A stretch of DNA of 64,000 nucleotides from Paenibacillus plantiphilus (GCF_927798095.1 NZ_CAKMMF010000015.1:1-64000), one strand, 5' to 3'. Shown: positions 32,961 through 41,937, counted from the first letter of the stretch. The notes: generated by a model not told the origin, from the letters alone. Numbers and translations: made by a program.

Positions 32961-34292
32961 ATGATGATGAAATCAAAAACAAGAATTTATAAAAATCAAG
33001 CTTCTCGTGAGCTGACTGTGGAACGGTTGGTCGCCTTACCTCCAAAGCTTGCTTGGGAAGGATGGACAAAGCCGGAACACATTGCGCGTTGGTGGGGCCC
33101 CAAATTATGGACCTCCACCGTATATGAGATGGATGTAAGACCCGGAGGCGTATGGCGTTATAGTTTGAAATCAGATGACAATAACGGGGAAGAGGCTTTC
33201 TGTAAAGCTGTTTATCAAGAGGTTAATGAACCCTCCTCACTGGTATATACCGACTCGTTTGCCGACAAAGACTGGAATATTGTAGAGAACAGCGAGATGT
33301 TAACGACCGTTCTATTCGAGAAAACGACAAGTGGCACGAAGCTTAGCATCATAACGAGATTTTCAAGTGCCGAAAAATTGAATAACGCCGAAGCTATGGG
33401 GATGGTTGAAGGCTTCACCGAAGCATTTGACCGACTTGAAAACTACTTGGAAACGATAACAGGAGGACATATGAATACAGTTATTTCAAAGGATGGAACA
33501 AAGATCGCTTATACAAAGCAAGGAAACGGACCCGCCGTTATTCTCATAGCATCAGCAGTTGCCGACCATCGCGATGCAACCCAGCTTGCCGAGCAGCTTG
33601 CCGGTCATTTCACCGTCTACAACTATGATCGTCGCGGCCGCGGCCAAAGCTCTGATGTCGCGCCGTATGCCGTCCAACGCGAAGTAGAGGATATTGAGGC
33701 TCTCATTCATGCTGCCGGCGGCAACGCTTGCCTGTTTGGAAGCTCATCTGGTGCGGTTTTAGCCCTTGAAGCGGCTAGCAGCTTAGGGAACCAGGTTACG
33801 AAGCTGTATCTGTACGAGCCGCCATTTATTATCAATGACAGCCGTAAACCTGTGCCGACAGATTACGTACAACATTTGAATACGCTTAATGAAGCCGACA
33901 GAAGAAGCGAAGCGGTCGAATACTTTGTGTCTGAAGCACTCGGCATTCCAGCGGAATATATCGGCTACATGAAAGCCGATCCGTCTTGGCAAACAATGGA
34001 GAGCATGTCTCACACTCTCGCCTATGACGGCATGATTATGTGTGACACGCAATCAGGCAAACCACTTCCAGCCGACCGTTGGAAAGTGAACGTTCCCACT
34101 TTGATCATGACAGGTGAGAACAGCGAGCCGCTATTCCACGACTCCGCCAAAGCGCTTGCTGATCTGCTTCCACTCGTTGATTCCCGTACGCTGCCCGGTC
34201 AGGACCATTCTGCAGTCGTGATGGCTCCGAGCATCATTGCGAAGACGATTATTGATTTTGACATCGCCAGAGAGGAGTACGAAATTGGCTAA
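32961..34292 (+). CDS. Fusion: SRPBCC (AHSA1-like) domain plus alpha/beta hydrolase
   Basis: 443 aa. Residues 1-165 are an AHSA1-type SRPBCC domain (LAWEGWTKPEHIARWWGP and PGGVWRYSLKS). Residues 171-443 are an alpha/beta hydrolase with the nucleophile elbow LFGSSSGAVLAL, a YDRRGRGQSS strand, and the catalytic His in PGQDHSAVV. The two parts normally occur as separate genes. At the junction an AGGAGG (33461-33466) stands just before the internal ATG at 33471, so the hydrolase start with its ribosome binding site is preserved in frame. The substrate is not known. Confidence 0.85.
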   Translation: MMMKSKTRIYKNQASRELTVERLVALPPKLAWEGWTKPEHIARWWGPKLWTSTVYEMDVRPGGVWRYSLKSDDNNGEEAFCKAVYQEVNEPSSLVYTDSFADKDWNIVENSEMLTTVLFEKTTSGTKLSIITRFSSAEKLNNAEAMGMVEGFTEAFDRLENYLETITGGHMNTVISKDGTKIAYTKQGNGPAVILIASAVADHRDATQLAEQLAGHFTVYNYDRRGRGQSSDVAPYAVQREVEDIEALIHAAGGNACLFGSSSGAVLALEAASSLGNQVTKLYLYEPPFIINDSRKPVPTDYVQHLNTLNEADRRSEAVEYFVSEALGIPAEYIGYMKADPSWQTMESMSHTLAYDGMIMCDTQSGKPLPADRWKVNVPTLIMTGENSEPLFHDSAKALADLLPLVDSRTLPGQDHSAVVMAPSIIAKTIIDFDIAREEYEIG

Positions 34293-34373
34293 ACGAATGA
34301 AAGAACTACAGAGTGGAGCAGGGGCCCCTTTGTTCCTTTCAATCGTTCACCGCAATATACAAGAATTTGCCCG

Positions 34374-36548
34374 TTACGCAGGCATTTGCTGCTCTTGAAC
34401 ACGCCCTTCTCTTCGCAGCAGAAAGTAGATGAGCGTTAACACGAAGAACACCGCGCCGTAGACTGACAATAGTGCCGCCTGACGCCACATATCACTATAA
34501 TCCCCGCTAGATATGACATCCCTGAAGCCCTGAATGCTGTACGACATAGGCATCCAGGGATGGATGGCCTTCGCCCAGCCGGGAAGCAATTCAAGCGGAA
34601 ATGTACCTGCACTGGATACTAGCTGGAAGATCATAAGCAGCAACAGAAAGAACCTGCCCGGCTGATCCAGCCAAGTGACGAATGCTTGGCAGATGAGCAT
34701 AAAGACAAGCCCCACGACCATTGTATACACATAAAACAGCGGAATGCTCTGAACCTTAAGTCCAAGCACAAACACCAGCAGTGTGCATACAATTAACGAC
34801 TGGGCCAGACTCATCAGTATAAAAGTCAATGACTTGCTGATGAACAGCTTCAATCCCGCAGCGTCTTCCACAGAGGAATTGCGTGGCGAGAAAATCGTTG
34901 TAAAGATTAGAGCCCCCGCAAAAAAGGCAATAGACAAGAAATATGGAGCGATTCCATAGCCATACTTCTTAATATGCCGATCATCATTGGCTTTAATCGC
35001 AACAGGATGAGTGAACAGCTCCAATGTACGGTCATCTGCCTTCAATTCCGCGCTCCCTTGCGCGGCTTCTTTTAATTTCACTGCCAGCTCCCACGTACCA
35101 GCCGCTAATGCAGTGGCTCCTTCATTCAATTGCGTCCCGCCCTGATGCAGCTTTGCGGCTCCATCTGCCAGCTCGCTGCCGCCGCCTTGAAGCTGCTGCA
35201 AGCCGGATTGAAGGCGCTGACTGCCACCCTTAAGCTTTGCAGCTCCAATCGCTAGTTGATTCATGCCAGGCGCAAGCTGTGTGAAATTCGTGCTGAACTG
35301 CTTTAACCCAACACTCAGCTTCTCCCCGCCAGTCTTGAGGCGCGCTGCGCCTTGAAGCAGCTTCTGCCCGCCATCGCTTAGCTTCTGGCCTCCCTGCAAC
35401 AGCTTCTGCTGGGCCTTGTTCAAGTCGCGGCTGCCTTCAAGCAACCTGGATTGACCGCTTGCCAGCTCCCTCGCTCCCTTGGCTGCTCCTTGACTCATCG
35501 CCAGCAGCTTCTGAAATTGTGAATCGGCAGCAAGCTCCGCATTACTGTTCTGCAATCGTTCCAATTCCTCCGCTATAGCTGAGACAGCGTCAGACAGCTT
35601 CCCGCTTGCTGAGAGCGATGCCGTAAGACCGGATTCCAATTGACTGCTCCCCTCTTCTGCCGCTCGGAGACCTGCTGTTAATTGATCCGCTCCTTCCGAG
35701 GTGGCGCGAATGCCTGCATCAAGTACGGGCATTCCCGCTACAAGCTCGTCCGCACCCTTTACCAGCTGCTTGTCAGCAGCGGACAGCTTAGATATACCAT
35801 TCTGTAATTTATTAATGCCATCAAATAAATCCGCAACTCCCTTATGCAAGGTAACAGAACCAGTATGCAGCAGCCCCGCGCTGTCAGTCAGTTTATTAGC
35901 CCCGGTTGCCAGCTTCTCCAGATTGTTAGTGACATTAACTATCCCTTCTCGGAGCTTAATGGCTCCGTCATCAAGCTCCACCGCCCCTTCGCTTGCCTTA
36001 GCCAAGCCGCCAGATAAGGTTTCAAACTGAGCGAGGATGCTCTTGGAATAAGCTTCTGTCAAATTTTGCGATAGCTGCGACTTCAACTCCTTCGTGGCAT
36101 TCTCGCTAATCTGCCCTGCGACAAAGTTATAATAGCTGTTCGACTCATAGACAATTTCCGCTTGCCTTGGATTGTCGCTGGTTAGTGAGGCTACAGCCGA
36201 GGAGAACTCCGTCGGTATCGTAATGGTGGCATAGTAGCGGTTGCTCTCCATACCCTCTCTTGCCTCATTCTCATCCACAAAACGCCAGCCAAAGCTTTGA
36301 TTCTTTCTCAGCTCCTGGGCAAATTCCTCACCTATCTTCATCGGTTCACCATCAACGGATGCCCCCTGATCCAGATTGACGACTGCTACTGGCAGCTCCT
36401 CTAATTTACTGTAGGGGTCCCAGGCGCCTTTAATTAGAAATCCGGCGTATAGGGTTGGAATGAAAGCTACAGCAGTAAAAGTGACGATAAGCATTGGCTT
36501 GCGCAGAAACATTCTAACCTCTTGAACAAATACATCAAACGGATTCAT
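34374..36548 (-). CDS. YhgE/Pip family membrane protein
   Basis: 724 aa. One N-terminal membrane helix (LIVTFTAVAFIPTLYAGFLI) is followed by the Pip extracellular domain (LPVAVVNLDQGA ... YYATITIPTEFS). A long coiled region at about residues 190-520 is built from Gly/Leu-spaced repeats of the form L-x-x-G-A-x-x-L. The C-terminus has five to six membrane helices of the ABC-2-permease-like type (ALIFTTIFSPRNSS, then LVFMLICQAFVTWL). Relatives include Lactococcus Pip, a phage adsorption receptor, and YhgE proteins near type VII secretion. No ess/yuk genes are in the window. Confidence 0.9.
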   Translation of the reverse strand: MNPFDVFVQEVRMFLRKPMLIVTFTAVAFIPTLYAGFLIKGAWDPYSKLEELPVAVVNLDQGASVDGEPMKIGEEFAQELRKNQSFGWRFVDENEAREGMESNRYYATITIPTEFSSAVASLTSDNPRQAEIVYESNSYYNFVAGQISENATKELKSQLSQNLTEAYSKSILAQFETLSGGLAKASEGAVELDDGAIKLREGIVNVTNNLEKLATGANKLTDSAGLLHTGSVTLHKGVADLFDGINKLQNGISKLSAADKQLVKGADELVAGMPVLDAGIRATSEGADQLTAGLRAAEEGSSQLESGLTASLSASGKLSDAVSAIAEELERLQNSNAELAADSQFQKLLAMSQGAAKGARELASGQSRLLEGSRDLNKAQQKLLQGGQKLSDGGQKLLQGAARLKTGGEKLSVGLKQFSTNFTQLAPGMNQLAIGAAKLKGGSQRLQSGLQQLQGGGSELADGAAKLHQGGTQLNEGATALAAGTWELAVKLKEAAQGSAELKADDRTLELFTHPVAIKANDDRHIKKYGYGIAPYFLSIAFFAGALIFTTIFSPRNSSVEDAAGLKLFISKSLTFILMSLAQSLIVCTLLVFVLGLKVQSIPLFYVYTMVVGLVFMLICQAFVTWLDQPGRFFLLLLMIFQLVSSAGTFPLELLPGWAKAIHPWMPMSYSIQGFRDVISSGDYSDMWRQAALLSVYGAVFFVLTLIYFLLRREGRVQEQQMPA

Positions 36549-36707
36549 CCCTCAGATTCGCCTCTCCATCTATTAGAATAACGTTTGCAGCATCAGATCC
36601 CATTTGCTCCATAGATTGCCCTCTGTCACCCCTAAACATGCGAAACGAATCGGTGCAATTCTGCGCAGCTCACCTGGCAGGTTTGGATGAATCAGAACAT
36701 AAATAAA

Positions 36708-36729
36708 GAAGCTTGATCGCTCAAGCTTC
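36708..36729 (-). terminator. Intrinsic terminator of the nitroreductase gene
   Basis: GAAGCTTGA-TCGC-TCAAGCTTC, a perfect 9-bp stem with a 4-nt loop, followed on the minus strand by TTTATTTATG. Confidence 0.8.
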
Positions 36730-36771
36730 TCCATCACTTTATATATAGGGCTGAGCAATTACAGCAGCCGC

Positions 36772-37374
36772 TTACTTGAACACCTGAACTCGCTTCTCCA
36801 ATGGTTCGAATGACTTATCATTCGGTCCTGCCGTTGGCTTGCCGAAAGGCATTTGGGCGATTAGTGTCCAGCTTGCAGGTATGCCCCATTCCCTGCCGAC
36901 CTTCTCATCAATCAAAGGATTGTAGTGCTGCAAGGATGCGCCATAGCCCTCCAGCTCCAGCGCCGTCCATATTACAAATTGCAGCATGCCGGATGAATGC
37001 TGCGACCATTGCGGGAACTTGTCCTTGTACGATTCGAACTGCTTCTGCAAGCCTTCGATTACGTTCTCATCCTCGAAGAACAGCACAGTTCCATATCCGC
37101 TTCGGAAGCTGGCCATTTTCTCCGCTGTTGAAGCGAAGCTGTCTTCCTTAACAATCGCTTTAAGCGTCTCTTCTGTGATGTCCCACAGCTTGTTATGCTT
37201 CTCGCCCAGCAGCAGAACCACACGCGCGCTCTGTGAGTTGAATGCAGACGGCGTATGCATAACAGCTTCCTCTACCAATTTTTCCAATTCATCATTACTG
37301 CGGACCGGTTCTTTACTAATTCCATAAATGCTGCGTCTTTTCTTAATGGACTCCAGGAAAGATTGGCTCATCAT
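36772..37374 (-). CDS. Nitroreductase family protein
   Basis: 200 aa FMN-dependent fold. The N-terminal KKRRSIYGISKEPV with basic FMN-phosphate contacts, HTPSAFNSQSARVV and the C-terminal AQMPFGKPTAGPNDK match the oxygen-insensitive nitroreductase branch similar to HBN1/YdgI-type proteins. It reduces nitro or quinone compounds with NAD(P)H; the physiological substrate is unknown. AAGGAG lies seven bases before the ATG. Monocistronic. Confidence 0.9.
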   Translation of the reverse strand: MMSQSFLESIKKRRSIYGISKEPVRSNDELEKLVEEAVMHTPSAFNSQSARVVLLLGEKHNKLWDITEETLKAIVKEDSFASTAEKMASFRSGYGTVLFFEDENVIEGLQKQFESYKDKFPQWSQHSSGMLQFVIWTALELEGYGASLQHYNPLIDEKVGREWGIPASWTLIAQMPFGKPTAGPNDKSFEPLEKRVQVFK

Positions 37375-37464
37375 GATCAGACTCCTTTAGATAATTTTCA
37401 GGCTTTGTACATGTTACCCGTTCCAAAGGAGTATTAACCAGTCTTCGGCATACATGCCACCTTC

Positions 37465-38199
37465 TTAGCCGGTAAATTGCTGTACCCATTCCCCGCTGTA
37501 ATGAGCGATTCCAATTCGGGTGTAATTTCCGTTCAGAATGTTGGCCCGATGTCCTTCACTGTTCATCCAGTCGTTCATTACCTGCTGGGCGCTGCTTTGA
37601 CCCTTGGCAATGTTCTCTCCAGCATAACGATAAGAAATCCCGAATTGTCTCATCATATCGAATGGCGAACCGTACGTCGGAGAATTATGGTCAAAATAGT
37701 TGTTGTTATGCATATCCTTCGCCTTTGCCATCGCCACATTGGACAGCGCACTGTCCATCTCCAGCGCATTCAAGCCGGCTGTCGATCGGGCTTGATTAAC
37801 CAATTGAAGCACCTCCTGCTCAAACTGGGAGGCGGTCCCATTATTATTTCCTGTCTTCGTATCTGTATTTCCTGTCGTCGAGCCTGTGTTTCCTGTCGTA
37901 TCTGTATTTCTGTCTGCGGCTCTGTCTGCTGTCCGATCCGCTGGAGCTGAACCGCCGCCATTATAGATCGGCGCAGGGATAATGGGCAGAAAACCCAGTG
38001 GATCCCCCTTCATGCGAATCGGTGATTGCTCCGGCGTTATTGCTGTCGATGAGACGCGTCCGCCCGACGGCGAAGGCGCCGCCGCATAGTCCGGCCCCGG
38101 GCCTGACTTTTTGTCGGGCGCATTGTAATTAATAACTAACAGTCCGCCAAGAAGTAGTGCTGCAGCTATGGCAATAAATTTTTTCACAGTCATCATCAT
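37465..38199 (-). CDS. Secreted CAP (SCP/PR-1, YkwD-like) domain protein
   Basis: 244 aa. An N-terminal membrane-spanning signal or anchor (FIAIAAALLLGGLLVINY) is followed by a Pro/Gly and Asn/Thr-rich linker with near-repeats of TGNT, at about residues 92-122. The CAP domain covers about 125-243: FEQEVLQLVNQARSTAGL, YFDHNSPTYG, AGENIAKGQ and GHRANILNGNYTRIGI. The His and Glu residues of the CAP cavity are present. Related bacterial proteins appear at sporulation or in the envelope; function unknown. Confidence 0.9.
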   Translation of the reverse strand: MMMTVKKFIAIAAALLLGGLLVINYNAPDKKSGPGPDYAAAPSPSGGRVSSTAITPEQSPIRMKGDPLGFLPIIPAPIYNGGGSAPADRTADRAADRNTDTTGNTGSTTGNTDTKTGNNNGTASQFEQEVLQLVNQARSTAGLNALEMDSALSNVAMAKAKDMHNNNYFDHNSPTYGSPFDMMRQFGISYRYAGENIAKGQSSAQQVMNDWMNSEGHRANILNGNYTRIGIAHYSGEWVQQFTG

Positions 38200-38290
38200 C
38201 CTCGCTGATTATTGGCGTAGCGAGTTTCAGTATGCCCCACAGCCCATTGATTTATTGCAGCGTATTTGTCCGCTTTGCCGTTACACCGCC

Positions 38291-39160
38291 TTATTCCATA
38301 ATAACCCGCACTCCTCTGCCATTCAGCTGTTCCACTACATGCTCTGCCGTATCATTTAAAGGATTATCCGCTATGGAGACGATCTCCAATTGAGGAAGTT
38401 CGAGCAATATACTTATATCCTGGATTCTGTTGTCAGACAGCGAAAGAGAGGTAACTTGATCCAAGTCCTTTAACCAAGCGATCGTTGTTATCTCATTATT
38501 ATCCAACGTTAGCTTCATAAGCTTATTGAATGCACGCAATGCTCCTAAATCCCAGCCGCTCATATCAATACCCTGGATCGTTAAGCTTTCCAGATTGCGG
38601 TTGTTCTGAAGATTGACGAGCAAGGATTCCTTAGGTCGAATTTTCGAGAAAATGTCCACTGACTTGAGATTGTGAAATTGCAGCAGTTGTTCATCATTAA
38701 ACACGAATTCACTTCTACCGCCAATAATCGATAGACTCTGAATATTACGCAGCGGACTAATATCACTAATCTCGCCAACTTCGAAGAACAGAACCCCTTG
38801 CAAACTGTCCAGCCTGCCGAGCGGCTCTAGATTGATATCGCTCGCAATAATTGCAAGCTTCATCCCGTGCAAATACTCAATACCTTCTATACTCCTAAAC
38901 CTTCCGTCAATAAGCAGATTGTCAAAAATAAATGCAGTATCTGTGATGCTGGGATGTCCGCCTAATTTCTTCATATCCTTTCGTTTGACAGCACCTTCAA
39001 AATCTTGATTAACAAACGTTATAATCGCTTGCCTTATCATCTGTTCAAATGCCGCATCCTCGAACATAACCTCACGATCCAGCTGCTTATCAACATTCCC
39101 GATTGACAGAATGAGCAGCACACAACAAACGATGATGACTACAAACCAGCGCTTCTTCAT
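38291..39160 (-). CDS. Leucine-rich-repeat protein with N-terminal anchor
   Basis: About 289 aa from ATG 39160 (GAAGGGA nine bases upstream). One N-terminal hydrophobic helix (WFVVIIVCCVLLILSIGNV) anchors or exports it. An internalin-like array of about 22-residue LRRs follows: FRSIEGIEYLHGMKL, ISDISPLRNIQSLSI, LMKLTLDNNEITTIAWL and VTSLSLSDNRIQDISILLEL. No sortase motif is seen. Role in surface interaction is inference. Confidence 0.82.
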   Translation of the reverse strand: MKKRWFVVIIVCCVLLILSIGNVDKQLDREVMFEDAAFEQMIRQAIITFVNQDFEGAVKRKDMKKLGGHPSITDTAFIFDNLLIDGRFRSIEGIEYLHGMKLAIIASDINLEPLGRLDSLQGVLFFEVGEISDISPLRNIQSLSIIGGRSEFVFNDEQLLQFHNLKSVDIFSKIRPKESLLVNLQNNRNLESLTIQGIDMSGWDLGALRAFNKLMKLTLDNNEITTIAWLKDLDQVTSLSLSDNRIQDISILLELPQLEIVSIADNPLNDTAEHVVEQLNGRGVRVIME

Positions 39161-39257
39161 TCCGTTAAGTCCCTTCACCTAATATTGAACCCGGGATAAA
39201 ATGAAAGGGAATGCGACAGCCAGAAACAAATTTGCTTTCACAATTCCCCTCCTGCTA

Positions 39258-39827
39258 TCAACTATATTTTTTCACGCCGATTCCTTCGATTAGAAGCTCC
39301 GTCATATCCCCTAACGCCTTCTCCAAAGATACCCCCCTCTGGACAGAAACCTGGTAGTCCGTTAAACGATATAACGCTCCAATATAAACCTGGATGAAGA
39401 GCTCCATATCAAACTGACGGAACACCCCCCGTTCAATCCCCTCGGAAGCCAGTAATCGAAAGACGTCCCATCCTTGGTTAATAAACTCATCGATCACCCT
39501 CCACTGATTAGGATACCGCAGCTTAAGTTCATGCATTAAACGAATATCAAGAATAAATGAGTAGCTCGGCAGTAAAATAAGTGCTTGCTTCAGCTTCGCT
39601 TCGATGGATAATGTTTGATCATTAAGAAACTTTTGCTCCTTCTCTTTCATCTCACAGATAGACTGATCGACAATCAAGGAAATGATATCCTCCTTTGAAT
39701 TAAAGTACTGATAGACCGTCTTTGTACTTATCCCTACCCGGCTCGCCAAGTCTCTAATAGAAAACTTTAAACCGCATTGCTTAATCTCAAGAATGGCTAC
39801 CTCAATGATCCTCTCTTTCATCGTCAT
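39258..39827 (-). CDS. TetR-family transcriptional regulator
   Basis: 189 aa. The N-terminal HTH (FSIRDLASRVGISTKTVYQYF) is canonical, followed by an all-helical ligand domain. The start overlaps the end of the upstream membrane protein gene by 4 bp (ATGA), so they are co-transcribed. A similar TetR/membrane gene pair occurs in the B. subtilis yvaDEF locus. Confidence 0.9.
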   Translation of the reverse strand: MTMKERIIEVAILEIKQCGLKFSIRDLASRVGISTKTVYQYFNSKEDIISLIVDQSICEMKEKEQKFLNDQTLSIEAKLKQALILLPSYSFILDIRLMHELKLRYPNQWRVIDEFINQGWDVFRLLASEGIERGVFRQFDMELFIQVYIGALYRLTDYQVSVQRGVSLEKALGDMTELLIEGIGVKKYS

Positions 39828-40240
39828 CCCTCCACTTTTGAATACACAGGGCCTAAACTATCTCGCATCAATCGACGCAGAAAAAATAAAGGATATAGGA
39901 GTAGAAAAAGATTTGGCGTCCACCACCACACATCAAAGTCAAGACGAATTCCCCAGAAAGCAATCGCTTGCAGTCCTGAGCAGAATGTGAGAACAAGTGA
40001 AATGATCGCAAATATTGACCATGACCTGAACTGCCTTCTATAAAAATAGATGCTTAACAACCCTGTAAACGAAATAAGCAGATCTAACGGAACAAAGGAT
40101 AAATTCCATGATACCAACAATTCATTGTCATAATCCCTATACAAATAATCCTTAGGCAGTAACTCCAGGAAAGTAACTAACCAATAACCCACAAATCCAA
40201 TATCGGTTATAATCATAAACCATCTTAACGTTCTGCTCAT
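39824..40240 (-). CDS. Four-helix membrane protein, possibly DUF5360/YvaD-like
   Basis: 138 aa with four hydrophobic helices (WFMIITDIGFVGYWLVTFL, FVPLDLLISFTGLLSIYF, SIFAIISLVLTFCSGLQAI, LFLLLYPLFFL). The layout of small membrane protein, then TetR recalls B. subtilis yvaD-yvaF, but no SMR transporter gene is between them here. The family assignment is from pattern memory and is tentative. Confidence 0.6.
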   Translation of the reverse strand: MSRTLRWFMIITDIGFVGYWLVTFLELLPKDYLYRDYDNELLVSWNLSFVPLDLLISFTGLLSIYFYRRQFRSWSIFAIISLVLTFCSGLQAIAFWGIRLDFDVWWWTPNLFLLLYPLFFLRRLMRDSLGPVYSKVEG

Positions 40241-40389
40241 TTTATCACCCTTCCAATTTAAAAGCGGAAAACAAAAGAAACAAATTAGTTTCCCTGTTTT
40301 CCACTATATAGAAATCCTTTTTGTTTTGTCAATAACCTTTGATCGGTGATTCCGTTAAGAATAGTCGCCAGCGGATCAGTGTACAAAAA

Positions 40390-40445
40390 AACACTGACCT
40401 CGTGCTGTCAGTGTTCTTATGGTGGAGGCGAGGGGATTTGAACCA
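40390..40445 (-). ncRNA. tRNA-like/tmRNA-like RNA 3' end with intrinsic terminator
   Basis: On the minus strand a T-arm-like segment, AGTGG-TTCAAAT-CCCCT with a single mismatch, runs into CGCCTCC-A-CCA ending at 40420. The CUCCACCA end with G3-U70 potential recalls tmRNA and alanine tRNA ends. An intrinsic terminator follows at once: AACACTGAC (40390-40398) with GTCAGTGTT (40407-40415) and seven T. No matching acceptor 5' strand that gives a normal cloverleaf is found nearby, and no tag frame ending in a typical LAA is seen. It may be a remnant left by integration at an RNA gene. Confidence 0.4.
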
Positions 40446-40646
40446 CTGTCCCTACTCGGCCTTACCGCTTTAATACGTTTAACTAATTCTACGAAACCTT
40501 ATCCCGTAAGACTTCGTGGAATTTTATTAATTATCTTGTCACTTTTGAATTTACAACAAAAATAGTATCGTCCAGTAGGGGGAGTCTCCCTATAAGACTC
40601 GGGGTTGAATCATATCCGCAGCACTTCACTTCTCCGACCATAAAAA
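40446..40646. other. Noncoding region upstream of the RNA-like 3' end
   Basis: No protein gene is seen. Small inverted repeats occur (GAGTCT/AGACTC near 40583-40601 and ACGAA/TTCGT near 40490-40517), consistent with a structured RNA transcribed on the minus strand, but I cannot assign a family. Confidence 0.35.
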
Positions 40647-40678
40647 CAGGCCCCCGTGTTATTCAACACAGAAGCCTG
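40647..40678 (-). terminator. Intrinsic terminator of the downstream membrane-protein gene
   Basis: CAGGC (40647-40651) with GCCTG (40674-40678) and inner GTGTT with AACAC; the minus strand then has TTTTTATG. It follows the stop at 40697. Confidence 0.7.
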
Positions 40679-40696
40679 CCGCCTCTTCGCCACTAA

Positions 40697-41203
40697 TTAA
40701 TCCTTGTACTCTTTTTTCCGTGCCACAAGCAGTAAAGCCCCTGCCAGCAGAATGGCTGCCGCAATGAGCGGCTCTCCCGAAATGTTGTTCAAGAGCGCTC
40801 CCGTAGAGAACACCATGAAGAACAATAAGGACAGGACGGTCAGAATATTAATCGGGATAAGCAGCCATTTGTTGCGCCCGCCGAACCAGTAGAATTCAAA
40901 CAATCCAATTGCCGCCGCCATGATGAAGCCAGGCCACATATAGCTCCAGCTGTCAAACAGCATGGCGAATTGACACACAATACCGGAAGTGAATAGCACG
41001 CCGCCTGGGATCAATAATCCGACACCTCTCCGAGCGGTCATGTAGAAATACATCCAATGCAAGAACAGTCCAACAGGGATTACGAATAAGCTCGGCCAGA
41101 AATAAGCAAAAATCGTTCCCGGGCCGAATGATCCCCCTCTGTTCAAAAATAAATATGCGCCCAGAAAAACAAGCAATGTCCCGACAATCATCCTAATCTT
41201 CAT
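40697..41203 (-). CDS. Multi-pass membrane protein, LiaF-like N-terminal type
   Basis: 168 aa with five hydrophobic helices and short loops: IRMIVGTLLVFLGAYLFL, FGPGTIFAYFWPSLFVIPVGLFL, GLLIPGGVLFTSGIVCQF, IPINILTVLSLLFFMVFS, AAAILLAGALLLVAR. The FWPSLFVIPVG segment resembles the membrane domain found in DUF5668/LiaF-type proteins. No cytoplasmic partner domain is present. Function unknown. Confidence 0.65.
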   Translation of the reverse strand: MKIRMIVGTLLVFLGAYLFLNRGGSFGPGTIFAYFWPSLFVIPVGLFLHWMYFYMTARRGVGLLIPGGVLFTSGIVCQFAMLFDSWSYMWPGFIMAAAIGLFEFYWFGGRNKWLLIPINILTVLSLLFFMVFSTGALLNNISGEPLIAAAILLAGALLLVARKKEYKD

Positions 41204-41427
41204 GATACAGCTCCTTTTTTTGTTTCATTGATTGACTTGATTGTAGCATATGAAGGATGACATAGACCTCCTACCCTGGGTAAAACTCGACCTAGACCAA
41301 AGTCCAGTATTGTGATAGCAATCAGATGCGGATTTTTCGCCAAAAAATTACCTCCATTCGCCCAAACTTAACTAGCTGTCTCAACATAGGCTGTTATCAT
41401 AACTTCGTTATAAGGAGTATAGCGCGA

Positions 41428-41598
41428 ATGACAAAAACTACAACGGAACCGGTTGTAACCGAACTATCTGCTGATGATCTCGCTCTGTTCTCTGCAATTA
41501 TTATTGTTATCGGTGATTTGATCGGACTGCTTTCCGTAATCAAAGCACGCTCTGAAAATAAATCCGCCACTGAAGACGATACCTTAACGATAATATAA
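41428..41598 (+). CDS. Small hydrophobic protein A of a paralogous pair
   Basis: 56 aa from ATG 41428, which has AAGGAG ten bases upstream; a longer frame from 41326 has no ribosome binding site. The protein is an acidic/polar N-terminus, a hydrophobic helix (LFSAIIIVIGDLIGLLSVI) and a charged tail. It shares the pattern LSADDL ... GDLIGLLS ... KA with the next gene, so the two are duplicates. No known family recognised. Confidence 0.65.
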   Translation: MTKTTTEPVVTELSADDLALFSAIIIVIGDLIGLLSVIKARSENKSATEDDTLTII

Positions 41599-41640
41599 GC
41601 TCTAATTGGGCACATAAAATGCATCTATGTGGAGGGGAAT

Positions 41641-41814
41641 ATGGCTAAGGAGAAGCAATTAACCGCTGAGGATTTAGAAAAAATTGCCGTTTCCTTCTCA
41701 CTTCTTGGTGAGGCGATCGCATTATTATCGCTGGAGAAAGCGAGCTTGGACAAAAAGAAGGATACAGGAACAATGACAGCTGCGCTTAGCAATTTAATGA
41801 AGCGAATTCCTTGA
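41641..41814 (+). CDS. Small protein B of a paralogous pair
   Basis: 57 aa from ATG 41641 with GGAGG five bases upstream. It reads LTAEDLEKIAVSFSLLGEAI and then ALLSLEKASLDKKK, matching protein A in order and spacing but with a less hydrophobic middle. It lies 42 bp after protein A and is probably co-transcribed. Function unknown; the helix could be amphipathic. Confidence 0.65.
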   Translation: MAKEKQLTAEDLEKIAVSFSLLGEAIALLSLEKASLDKKKDTGTMTAALSNLMKRIP

Positions 41815-41937
41815 GCTGGAATGAGAAAGCAAGCGGCCCAAACATCCTCATAAGGCAGCGAGGGCTGTCCCTTTAGCAGAGTATGCTTTTAGGAACAGCC
41901 TCACTTCTGAATTAATGAATAGTACGAAACGATAATG

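Noticed and set aside
36573-36758. 61-codon frame between YhgE/Pip and the nitroreductase
   Set aside because: It runs through the nitroreductase terminator hairpin and has no ribosome binding site.
40419-40652. A complete tmRNA on the minus strand
   Set aside because: The 3' end fits, and a GGGGGCC lies 230 bases upstream, but that run belongs to the terminator of another gene, the length is too short and no tag reading frame is found.
41398-41415. Sequence resembling a loxP half-site (ATAACTTCGTTATA)
   Set aside because: It has one extra base, no second arm in the right position and no Cre-like gene; chance similarity.
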